Origin: Lachnospiraceae bacterium | Lineage (GTDB): Bacteria > Bacillota > Clostridia > Lachnospirales > Lachnospiraceae | Length of the DNA: 64,000 bases | Reading direction: 5' to 3' | Assembly: GCA_910574715.1 (NCBI GenBank) | Contig: CAJTCH010000014.1 | Location: 1-64,000, forward strand | In this document: piece by piece, positions 32,582-40,411 of the stretch | Layout: each line of letters begins with the position of its first letter | Numbering within the stretch: position 1 is the first letter of the stretch | Program-made: the position numbers and the translations under genes | The notes under the pieces: generated by a model | Told to the model about the DNA's origin: nothing | What the model saw: the letters and a program-made list of their open reading frames with translations, nothing else | Databases searched by the model: none

Positions 32582-33943
32582 ATGCAGCTTAGACAAGAAA
32601 TCCCGGATACATTTTGGAGTCTCTTCCGAAGTGTAAACCGGGAGATTTACATAGAAGCACTTCTGTGCATTAACGAAGAATATCAATACAGCAACTACTT
32701 TCTCACCCGGGAAGTGTGCATCCAGGCATTGAGCGATATGAACGCCAGGAAGCGTTTTGATCTTAAGGCGGAAGAGAATGAGACCGAGTACGACATGCTG
32801 GAGACACCCTCTTCCCGGATTTTAAGCTGGCTTCTTAAGACTGGATGGCTTAAGCGGATCGAAGATTACCATACCCTGGTGACGAATATCGTGATCCCGG
32901 ACTATTCGGCAGTATTTATCGATGCATTCGAACGCCTGGATTCAGATGAGATGGAGGAGACGGATATCTATATCCAGAATGTCTATGCCACGCTCTTCTC
33001 CTTCCGGAACGATCCCAGGGGGAACCTTGGCATGCTGCGCACAGCCCTCGTGAATACCAGGAGACTTAACAAGGCGCTGCAGGATATGCTTCATAACATG
33101 GACAAGTTCTTTGCCAGATTATTGGAACAGGAGACATACGGTGAACTCTTGAAAGAGCACCTCAACGGCTATGTAGAAGCGGTCGTGCGCAGGAAATACC
33201 ATATCTTGAAGACCTCCGACAATTTCTACATCTATAAGATGGATATTAAGAAATGTCTCAGAGAGATGCGCGAGGATGAGGGCTGGATCGAGAATGTTCA
33301 GAAGACCGCCAGAATGATGGGAGATATGTCAGACGATATTTATGAACTCCTGGATTTGATCGAGAGGGGATTCGACGACATTGAACACCGTATATCCAAT
33401 ATGGACAAGGAGCACACGAAATACGTGCGGGCGACGGTGACGAGGCTTAATTATCTCTTGAGCGGCCAGTCGGATACGAAGGGGCTTGTGGTGCAGCTCT
33501 TGAACCGCATTGCAGCGAGTGAAGATCCGGACGGGATGCTCTGTAAGACAGCAGAGAAGCTGAATCTGTCTCTTGTGGAAATGCTGTCGGAGAAGCCCCT
33601 GTATAAGCGGAGGAGGTCCAGGAAGGATTTCATGGGCCGTGTTGCAGAAGACGAGGAGACGAAAGAGCTTAACAAAGAAGACGTGCTGAGACTGAATCGG
33701 ATTCAGGTGCGCTACAGCAAGGAACAGATCGAGGAATTCATAGAGAGTCATATGAAGGATGAGATCATGGATGCAGCCGCGATCGATATAGCGGACGAAG
33801 AGGAATTCGAGAAATTGATCCTGGCATACGATTACAGCACAAGAAAGAGCAGCAGATACATGCTGCTGGAAGAGGAACCGGAGCAGATCGAGAACAACGG
33901 ATACCGGTATCCGGCGCTTAAGTTCGTGCGCAGGAGGGCATAG
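32582..33943 (+). CDS. JetA-like protein (Wadjet/DUF5716), orphan
   Basis: 453 residues resembling JetA, the kleisin-like (MksF-related) subunit of the Wadjet plasmid-defence SMC complex. An N-terminal winged-helix part includes FWSLFRSVNREIYIEALLCI and SSRILSWLLKTGWLKRIEDY. Then come long helices (RGNLGMLRTALVNTRRLNKA), the family-like motif RRKYHILKTSDNFYIY, a helical middle, and a C-terminal winged-helix-like end with RYSKEQIEEFIESHM and RYPALKFVRRRA. The usual JetB, JetC (SMC) and JetD genes are not within the window. It sits in one transcription unit with two surface proteins (18-base gap) and PflX (0-base gap). ATG 32582 follows CAGGAG. Assignment rests on remembered motifs, not on a search. 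Confidence 0.72.
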   Translation: MQLRQEIPDTFWSLFRSVNREIYIEALLCINEEYQYSNYFLTREVCIQALSDMNARKRFDLKAEENETEYDMLETPSSRILSWLLKTGWLKRIEDYHTLVTNIVIPDYSAVFIDAFERLDSDEMEETDIYIQNVYATLFSFRNDPRGNLGMLRTALVNTRRLNKALQDMLHNMDKFFARLLEQETYGELLKEHLNGYVEAVVRRKYHILKTSDNFYIYKMDIKKCLREMREDEGWIENVQKTARMMGDMSDDIYELLDLIERGFDDIEHRISNMDKEHTKYVRATVTRLNYLLSGQSDTKGLVVQLLNRIAASEDPDGMLCKTAEKLNLSLVEMLSEKPLYKRRRSRKDFMGRVAEDEETKELNKEDVLRLNRIQVRYSKEQIEEFIESHMKDEIMDAAAIDIADEEEFEKLILAYDYSTRKSSRYMLLEEEPEQIENNGYRYPALKFVRRRA

Positions 33944-34861
33944 ATGGAAGCTTATCTTACAGATTGTACATTGTGTCCCAGACAGTGCCATGCCGACCGT
34001 CTGGCGGGACAGCGCGGATATTGCGGGAAGGCCGCCGGGCTTATTGTTGCCAGGGCGGCCCTTCATATGTGGGAAGAGACTTGCATTTCCGGGGTAAACG
34101 GCTCCGGTACAGTATTTTTCTCGGGCTGTAATCTTGGGTGTATCTTCTGCCAGAATTATAAGATTTCCAGAAACGGACGGCAGCATGGGAAGCAAGAGAT
34201 CGGGACAGAGATCACGGTAAGAAGGCTTGCCGGGATATTCATGGAACTTGAGAGCCAGGGAGCGAACAATATCAACCTGGTCACGCCGACCCACTATGTG
34301 CCGCAGATCATAGAAGCGTTAGAGATAGCCAGGGAGAAGGGAATGAACCTTCCTGTCGTATATAATACGAGCGGTTACGAGCGGGCAGAGACGATCCGGA
34401 TGTTGGAAGGCTATGTGGATATCTATCTGCCGGATATGAAATATATGGATTCGGCGTTGGCAGCGGAATATTCCGGGGCGCCGGACTATCCGCCGTATGC
34501 GAAAGAGGCGCTTAGAGAGATGGTATCTCAGACGGGGGGATTCCAGATAGAAGAAGAGAGCGGTTTGCTGACAAAAGGTGTCCTTGTGCGTCATTTGGTG
34601 CTTCCGGGCCATGTAAGGGAGTCCAGAGAAGTGATTCGTTATCTGTATGAGACATACGGGAACCGCATCCTGCTCAGTATCATGAACCAGTATACCCCGA
34701 TGCCGCAGGTAAGAGACCATAAGCATCTGGGGAGAAGAGTGACGAAGAGAGAATATGAGAAGGTGGTGGATTATGCCTTAGAGCTGGGTGTGGAATACGG
34801 CTATATCCAGGAGGGCGAAGCCGCCCTTGAGAGCTTTATTCCGGAGTTTGGCGGAGCATGA
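33944..34861 (+). CDS. Radical SAM protein, PflX-like
   Basis: 305 residues, homologous to pyruvate-formate-lyase activating enzymes (COG1313, PflX). The N-terminal cysteine cluster CTLCPRQCHADRLAGQRGYC may hold a second Fe-S cluster. The radical SAM motif CNLGCIFCQN follows at about residue 65. The barrel includes NNINLVTPTHYVPQII and IYLPDMKYMDS. The substrate is unknown. It begins immediately after the jetA-like stop and overlaps the end of a convergent HAD gene by 26 bases. Confidence 0.88.
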   Translation: MEAYLTDCTLCPRQCHADRLAGQRGYCGKAAGLIVARAALHMWEETCISGVNGSGTVFFSGCNLGCIFCQNYKISRNGRQHGKQEIGTEITVRRLAGIFMELESQGANNINLVTPTHYVPQIIEALEIAREKGMNLPVVYNTSGYERAETIRMLEGYVDIYLPDMKYMDSALAAEYSGAPDYPPYAKEALREMVSQTGGFQIEEESGLLTKGVLVRHLVLPGHVRESREVIRYLYETYGNRILLSIMNQYTPMPQVRDHKHLGRRVTKREYEKVVDYALELGVEYGYIQEGEAALESFIPEFGGA

Positions 34862-35660
34862 ACTTATTGATCACATGAAGCACGCCGCCCTCGTCGTTCG
34901 ATCGGGTGATATAGTCGGCCTTCTCAAGTACCGCCGGCTGCGCGTTCGCCATGGCGACGCCAAGTCCTGCCGTCTCGATCATGGTCAGATCGTTGTATCC
35001 GTCGCCGCAGCAGATCATCTGGTCGGCAGTCAGTCCGATGCCGCTTAAGAGCCGCAGCAGGGAATGTGCCTTATCGATTCCTCTTGGCATGATCTCCAGG
35101 AAGAAGGGGTCGGAGCAGTAGACCGAGAGATAAGAGTGGAAATAATCTGCAACCTCTGCTTTCACTAGAGAGATGATCTCCGGTGAACCGGTGATCAGGA
35201 TCTTATTGGCCGGTTCTGTTATGTGTGAAGGGAAATCCTCCACTTCGATGATCGGCATGTGATTGATCCTTGATTCCAGTTCCGTATATTGATTCGGCCG
35301 GATGCCGGAGAGAAGGGTATCGGGCGTATAGCCGACGATGTCGATCCCGGAATATTTCTTGACAATATAAAAGAGCGGTTCCGCCACGTCCGCCGGGAGA
35401 TGCTTCTCATAGATGATCTCCTGGCTTCGGCAGTCGGTGATCCGTCCGCCGTTGAAAGAGAGGATGTAGCTTCCGTATTCTTCTAGATGAAGTTCTTCGG
35501 CAAGCGGCAGGACGCCTTTGGTTGGGCGTCCGCTTGCCAGAACTACTTTCTTTCCTTGTTGCTGTATCTTGGTCAATGCTTCCAGAGTGGGCTTCGTGAT
35601 CTCTTTTGCAGAATTCGTAAGCGTACCGTCCAGATCCAGAGCAAGTATCTGATATTCCAT
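34836..35660 (-). CDS. Cof-type HAD sugar-phosphatase-like hydrolase
   Basis: 274 residues, HAD superfamily type IIB. Motif I LALDLDGTLTNSAKEI holds the nucleophile D10 and acid/base D12 region, motif II is VVLASGRPTKG, a lysine lies in the DKAHSLLRLLS block, and the metal motif is CCGDGYNDLTMIE. The cap domain is central. Members dephosphorylate sugar phosphates or nucleotides; the substrate is not readable from sequence. It starts one base after the murF stop, so it is the last gene of a pncB-ddl-murF-HAD run. Confidence 0.9.
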   Translation of the reverse strand: MEYQILALDLDGTLTNSAKEITKPTLEALTKIQQQGKKVVLASGRPTKGVLPLAEELHLEEYGSYILSFNGGRITDCRSQEIIYEKHLPADVAEPLFYIVKKYSGIDIVGYTPDTLLSGIRPNQYTELESRINHMPIIEVEDFPSHITEPANKILITGSPEIISLVKAEVADYFHSYLSVYCSDPFFLEIMPRGIDKAHSLLRLLSGIGLTADQMICCGDGYNDLTMIETAGLGVAMANAQPAVLEKADYITRSNDEGGVLHVINKFMLRQTPE

Positions 35661-35661
35661 A

Positions 35662-37041
35662 CTATTCTCCTAAGGCTTTTAATGTGTCTACGATCTCAGG
35701 GAACTGCATGCCATGGGAGGCCTTGACGAGAACGTTATCCCCTTCTTTGATCAGGTCTTTTGCTGCATCCAGGAATTCGGCCTTTGTCTTAAACCAGAGC
35801 GCTTCGGCCAGGGAATCACATCCCGCAGCGCCGTCAACTAAGTGGCGGGAGAGGGGGCCGATCCCGCAGATCAGGTCTATACCCTGCTGGGCGGCATATT
35901 CGCCCACATTCAGATGCAGCTCCTGCGCATCCTCGCCAAGTTCGTTCATATCGCCAAGGATCGCAACTTTGCGTCCGATCGCCATGTTTAACACATCGAT
36001 CGAGGCTTTCATTGAGACAGGATTGGCATTGTAGCAGTCATCCAGGATGATCAGCCGTTCGGTCTTGATAATGTTATTGCGTCCCGGAAGCGAGGGCAGC
36101 CCTTCGATGCCCGCTTTGATCTCATCAGGAGTAAGATCCAGCGTATAGCCGACGGCAGCGCCGGCAAGGGCGTTGCTTACCATGTGGATACCGGGCAGCG
36201 GTATCGTACAGCCGAAAGAGGTTCCGTCCGGCAGATAGATGGTACAGGCGGTTCCCTTAAGTCCAAGAGCCTGCATATTGCCGGCACGGAACTGGCTGTT
36301 ATCGCCGAATCCGAAGAAGACGGGGCTTACGCCCTTGATAGGCGCCGTCTGAGCCAACAGATCGTCGTCTCCGTTCAGGATGATGGTTCCGCCGTTCTTC
36401 ATGTCCTGGATCATCTGGGTCTTCTCGCGGAAGATCCCTTCTCTGGTCTTGAAGAATTCCAGATGTGCCACACCGATATTGGTGATTACACAGATATCCG
36501 GCGCCGCGACGGAAGAGAGCCTGCGCATCTCGCCGAAATGATTCACGCCCATCTCCAAGACAGCGACCTGGTGCTCCTCGTTCATCTCAAAAATGGTGAT
36601 CGGAAGCCCCCATTCGTTGTTAAAATTCCCCAGTGTCTTATGCACACAGTATTTCTGTGCGACGACAGAGGCGATCATCTCCTTGGTACTCGTCTTCCCG
36701 GCGCTTCCGGTGATACCGACAACTTTTACATCGAAGGAATCCCGGTAGAGCTTCGCGATGTCAAGCAGCGCCTGTCCGGTGGATTCCACCAGGATATAAG
36801 GGTAATCCGTCTCACCGAGATCTTCGTGGGATACGACGCAGAGCGCTCCGGAACGGATCGTATCAGGGATGAATTTGTGTGCATTGATATTCGCGCCGTC
36901 AATGGCAACGAAGAGATAGCCGGGTCTGACCTTACGGCTGTCAATAACGACGCCTTCCACTTCCCTGTCAAGGATGGAAGGATCTCCGTGATAAGTCCCC
37001 TGGCAGGTCTGTGTAATATTGTTCAATGTGAGGTTCTTCAT
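35662..37041 (-). CDS. murF: UDP-MurNAc-tripeptide--D-Ala-D-Ala ligase
   Basis: 459-residue Mur ligase that adds the D-Ala-D-Ala dipeptide to the cytoplasmic peptidoglycan precursor. The ATP loop is VVGITGSAGKTSTKEMIASV. The central block has LGNFNNEWGLPITIFEMN and MGVNHFGEM. The C-terminal part has LDDCYNANPVSMKASID and LGDMNELGE. ATG 37041 is chosen because AAGGAGG lies 8-9 bases upstream; the frame extends to 37113 into the ddl end. It follows ddl, which makes its substrate, by 13 bases: a functional pair. Confidence 0.95.
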   Translation of the reverse strand: MKNLTLNNITQTCQGTYHGDPSILDREVEGVVIDSRKVRPGYLFVAIDGANINAHKFIPDTIRSGALCVVSHEDLGETDYPYILVESTGQALLDIAKLYRDSFDVKVVGITGSAGKTSTKEMIASVVAQKYCVHKTLGNFNNEWGLPITIFEMNEEHQVAVLEMGVNHFGEMRRLSSVAAPDICVITNIGVAHLEFFKTREGIFREKTQMIQDMKNGGTIILNGDDDLLAQTAPIKGVSPVFFGFGDNSQFRAGNMQALGLKGTACTIYLPDGTSFGCTIPLPGIHMVSNALAGAAVGYTLDLTPDEIKAGIEGLPSLPGRNNIIKTERLIILDDCYNANPVSMKASIDVLNMAIGRKVAILGDMNELGEDAQELHLNVGEYAAQQGIDLICGIGPLSRHLVDGAAGCDSLAEALWFKTKAEFLDAAKDLIKEGDNVLVKASHGMQFPEIVDTLKALGE

Positions 37042-37054
37042 GGGACGGGCCTCC

Positions 37055-38119
37055 TTAATATCGTGCTTTGTAGGATTCTTCGATGATCCGCTGGCACAGG
37101 GCGTTGTATTCAAGACCGGCCGCTTTGGCCGCCTTAGGAAGGAGGCTTGCAGGGGTCATTCCCGGAAGGGCGTTCACTTCAAGACAGTAGAAGCTTCCGT
37201 CCTCATCGTCAACGATAAAGTCCGCCCGTGAATATACATCCATCCGCAGCGCTTCGAACGCCTTCTCGCCCGCCTGCTGTATCTGTGCCTGTGTCTTGGC
37301 ATCAATAGACTGGGGCGGACAGATCTCCTGTGCCCCGCCGTCCTGATACTTGTTCTCATAATTGAAGAATCCGCTCTTAGGGATGATCTCAACAAGCGGA
37401 AGCGCCTTGCCGGCGATAATGCCGCAGGCGAATTCGCGGCCTTTGATATACGGCTCGATTACGACTTCCTCTTCCATATCGGTATCGAAGGAGCGGCGGA
37501 TTGCCTCTGTATATTCTTCCTCAGTATGTACAATATATACGCCGATACTGGAACCGCTGGCACATGGCTTGATGACCAGAGGAAGATAGTAACCAAGTTC
37601 TGCAAGCGGTGTATCCTTCGTCTTTCTGGTCAGAGAAGTGCCTCGCGGCGTGGGAACTCCTGACATCTTGAAGATCTGCTTTGCCACAAGTTTATTCATG
37701 GACAGGGAACATCCAAGTGCATTGGGTCCGGTGTATCTGATTCCCAGGACGTCGAAGGTTGCCTGTAATTTGCCGTCTTCCCCGATGGAGCCATGAAGCC
37801 CCATAAATGTGATATCAGCCATCTGGCAGAGTTCGATGACATTAGGGCCGAGCAGACAGTCAGACTGGTCCGGACGTGACTGTCTGAGAGCATCGAGATC
37901 CGGAGCCGTAGTCTTAATACCGTCCGCGATCTCAAGCCCGGCTCCCGGAAGGCTGAACACCTCCTCAAGCTTATCGGCGTCATATGGGAAACCGAAAAAT
38001 ACATCCATCAAAAATGCCTGATGTCCCATCCCGCGCAGCGTCCTGCAGATTCCGGCGCCGGAAGTCAGTGAAACATCGCGCTCCGGGCTGAGCCCGCCCG
38101 CTAATACAATTATCTTCAT
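37055..38119 (-). CDS. ddl: D-alanine--D-alanine ligase
   Basis: 354-residue ATP-grasp ligase making D-Ala-D-Ala. The N-terminal GGLSPERDVSLTSG, the Ser-containing GLHGSIGEDG, the ATP-grasp loop IKPCASGSSIGVYIV, and the C-terminal metal motifs DFIVDDEDGSFYCLEVNALP are present. It lies directly ahead of murF and after pncB. The context is housekeeping, with no racemase or vanX-type gene nearby, so D-Ala-D-Ala rather than D-Ala-D-Ser or D-Lac activity is expected; specificity was not tested by alignment. Confidence 0.94.
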   Translation of the reverse strand: MKIIVLAGGLSPERDVSLTSGAGICRTLRGMGHQAFLMDVFFGFPYDADKLEEVFSLPGAGLEIADGIKTTAPDLDALRQSRPDQSDCLLGPNVIELCQMADITFMGLHGSIGEDGKLQATFDVLGIRYTGPNALGCSLSMNKLVAKQIFKMSGVPTPRGTSLTRKTKDTPLAELGYYLPLVIKPCASGSSIGVYIVHTEEEYTEAIRRSFDTDMEEEVVIEPYIKGREFACGIIAGKALPLVEIIPKSGFFNYENKYQDGGAQEICPPQSIDAKTQAQIQQAGEKAFEALRMDVYSRADFIVDDEDGSFYCLEVNALPGMTPASLLPKAAKAAGLEYNALCQRIIEESYKARY

Positions 38120-38142
38120 ACAATAGTCTCCTTTTTTGTAAC

Positions 38143-39597
38143 TTACTCGGTAACACTCATTTTATTCAGCAGAGCTTTCTTCACTTCGTATAGCCTGGGT
38201 GACAGATCCACATAGACTCTGTGCGGGTAGAATAACCGCTTCGTCTCATCCCACAGAGTCTCCTTCTCCTGTCTGCAGTATTCTGCAATCTCTTTGACAG
38301 AAGGTGAGTTATAGATGCATTCACCGTTTCGGAATATAGGTACAAGGATCTCGCGCATGGTGTAAGATCCGCCGGGAAGTTTCGTCTTCTTCCAGGTCTC
38401 GATGGGATCGAACAGAAGCATATCCTCATCGGTATCAAAGATCTCGTCGGCGAAACAGATCAGGTCGGCCTTAACCTTTCCTGTTGTTTTATCATAGATC
38501 CTAAAAATGGTTTTGTTACCGGGATTCGTGATTTTCTCTGTATTTTCTGAAATTTTTATCTTCGGGACAAATTCACCTGCCTCGTTCTGGATCGCGGCAA
38601 GCTTGTACACACCGCCGAAAGAAGGGTTGTCCTTGGAGGTGATCAGGTTCGTTCCCACTCCCCAGGAATCAATGGCGGCGCCCTGTATCTTAAGGTCGTG
38701 CAGGAGATATTCGTCCAGATCGTTGGAAGCACAGATGGAAGCATCCGCGAATCCAGCCGCATCCAACATCTTCCGTGCTTCTTTTGACAGATAGGCAAGG
38801 TCGCCGCTGTCCAGACGGATTCCGTATTTCTTGAATGGTTTCCCCGCGTCACGGAATTCTTCAAATACACGGATGGCATTGGGGACGCCTGATTTCAAGG
38901 TGTCGTAGGTATCCACCAGAAGCGTGCAGTTGTCGGGGTACATCTCGGCATAGGTCTTGAAAGCCGTATATTCGTTGGGGAAGCTCATGATCCAGCTATG
39001 GGCATGGGTTCCCATCACGGGAACGTCAAAGAGCTGGCCGGCCAGGACATTGGAGGTACCGACACATCCCCCGATGATGGCCGCGCGGGCGCCGTACAGG
39101 CCGGCATCCGGTCCCTGGGCGCGTCTCAGACCGAATTCCATGATCCCGTCGCCGTTAGCGGCAAATACCACGCGCGACGCCTTGGTGGCGATCAGCGACT
39201 GGTGGTTGATGATGTTAAGGATAGCCGTTTCTACAAGCTGTGCCTCCATGATCGGCGCGATGACCTTAAGGATCGGTTCTTTGGGAAATATAACGGTTCC
39301 TTCCGGAATGGCATAGATATCGCCGCTAAAATGAAAACCGCTCAAGTATTGCAGAAAATCTTCGCTGAATATGCCGAGACCTCTCAGATAATCAACATCT
39401 TCATAGGTGAAATTAAGATCTTTGATGTAATTGATCACCTGTTCAAGTCCTGCGCAGACCGAATATCCGTTATTACACGGATTCTGACGGAAGAAAACGT
39501 CAAAGATGACCTTCTCCTGCTGCCCCTGGGCATAATAGCCCTGCATCATGGTCAGTTCGTACAGGTCTGTCAGCAAAGTTAAATCTCGTCTGTTCAT
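38143..39597 (-). CDS. pncB: Nicotinate phosphoribosyltransferase
   Basis: 484 residues; joins nicotinate with PRPP (helped by ATP) to give nicotinate mononucleotide in NAD salvage. The N-terminal TLLTDLYELTMMQGYYAQGQ, FDVFFRQNPCNNGYSVCAG, the central MGTHAHSWIMSFPNEYTAFK and the barrel segment IRLDSGDLAYLS are characteristic. It is full length. It heads a run ending in the HAD gene, with its own promoter (TTTACG-17-TATAAT). The link with cell-wall genes is positional only. Confidence 0.94.
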   Translation of the reverse strand: MNRRDLTLLTDLYELTMMQGYYAQGQQEKVIFDVFFRQNPCNNGYSVCAGLEQVINYIKDLNFTYEDVDYLRGLGIFSEDFLQYLSGFHFSGDIYAIPEGTVIFPKEPILKVIAPIMEAQLVETAILNIINHQSLIATKASRVVFAANGDGIMEFGLRRAQGPDAGLYGARAAIIGGCVGTSNVLAGQLFDVPVMGTHAHSWIMSFPNEYTAFKTYAEMYPDNCTLLVDTYDTLKSGVPNAIRVFEEFRDAGKPFKKYGIRLDSGDLAYLSKEARKMLDAAGFADASICASNDLDEYLLHDLKIQGAAIDSWGVGTNLITSKDNPSFGGVYKLAAIQNEAGEFVPKIKISENTEKITNPGNKTIFRIYDKTTGKVKADLICFADEIFDTDEDMLLFDPIETWKKTKLPGGSYTMREILVPIFRNGECIYNSPSVKEIAEYCRQEKETLWDETKRLFYPHRVYVDLSPRLYEVKKALLNKMSVTE

Positions 39598-39635
39598 TTC
39601 TCTAGCTCCTTTGGAATTGGAATGTAGTGTTTCCT

Positions 39636-39664
39636 ATTATAGCACTAGTGTATCGTTTCGTAAA
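39636..39664 (-). promoter_or_regulatory. pncB promoter
   Basis: Minus strand TTTACG (39659-39664), 17 bases, TATAAT (39636-39641). The leader is about 32 bases with AAAGGAGC as ribosome site. Confidence 0.6.
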
Positions 39665-39676
39665 TTAATATTTTGC

Positions 39677-40411
39677 TTATACCAGTTCCTGATTGCGGTT
39701 AATGGTCTCCTGTATGATATTCTGGCAATAGCTTCCGATGCGTTTCCTGGTCTCCTTATCCAGATCTCCGGGATAGATCGGTTTCCCATATTCGATCACC
39801 ACATGGGTCTTCTCGATCCTTGGAATGTGCTTCTCGAACATGGTATGAGTATTGTTCATGCTGATCGGTATGATGGCGCAGCCGGATTTCTCAGCGATCT
39901 TAAAGGAACCGCTGTGGAAGGGCAGTATACTGAGTTCCTCGCCGTCGTTGCGTGTTCCTTCCGGGAAGATGCATACGGATATTCCGCTTTTCACATAGTC
40001 GATTGCCTGGAGGATGCTCTTTAAGCCTTCCTTGGGGTTATCCCGGTCAAGGAAGAGACAGTGCAGCCGTGTCATCCAGTCCCGCAGGATGGGATAGCGC
40101 AGCATCTCCTTCTTGGCCACATATCCGGTCAGTCTCTTGCAGCGGGAGTAGGTCAGCAGGATATCAAAATAACTTCTGTGGTTCGCGATAAAAAGCACAG
40201 GTTCATCCGGGATATTCTCTTCGCCGATCACGGTAGCCGTTACTCCGGTGATCCTAAGAATGCCCTTGAATGCCCACTGAACGATCCGCAGGCAGCGGTA
40301 GTCGCTTGCCTCCTGATCAAACCTGCGCCGGAACCATTCGACGATCAACACCGGAATCCCGAATAATAAGAAAGAGAACAGGAACAGGACTAATAATATA
40401 AACCGTATCAT
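39677..40411 (-). CDS. plsC: 1-acyl-glycerol-3-phosphate acyltransferase
   Basis: 244-residue membrane-bound acyltransferase that makes phosphatidic acid from lysophosphatidic acid. One N-terminal helix (FILLVLFLFSFLLFGIPVLI) is followed by the catalytic HX4D motif ANHRSYFD, the substrate motif FPEGTRNDGE, and IIPISMNNTH. Its ATG overlaps the malQ stop by 4 bases, so its translation is coupled to malQ, an unusual pairing with glycogen metabolism. Confidence 0.92.
   Translation of the reverse strand: MIRFILLVLFLFSFLLFGIPVLIVEWFRRRFDQEASDYRCLRIVQWAFKGILRITGVTATVIGEENIPDEPVLFIANHRSYFDILLTYSRCKRLTGYVAKKEMLRYPILRDWMTRLHCLFLDRDNPKEGLKSILQAIDYVKSGISVCIFPEGTRNDGEELSILPFHSGSFKIAEKSGCAIIPISMNNTHTMFEKHIPRIEKTHVVIEYGKPIYPGDLDKETRKRIGSYCQNIIQETINRNQELV

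Noticed and set aside
32582-34861. Complete Wadjet defence system
   Set aside because: Only a JetA-like gene is present; the next genes are a radical SAM protein and a HAD phosphatase, with no SMC, JetB or toprim gene.
36184-37086. A 300-codon open frame opposite murF
   Set aside because: Antisense shadow of a gene with all MurF motifs.
35662-38119. Vancomycin-resistance ligase cluster near the VanRS-like pair
   Set aside because: The ligase is next to murF and pncB in a housekeeping order with no vanH, vanX, vanT or vanY gene.
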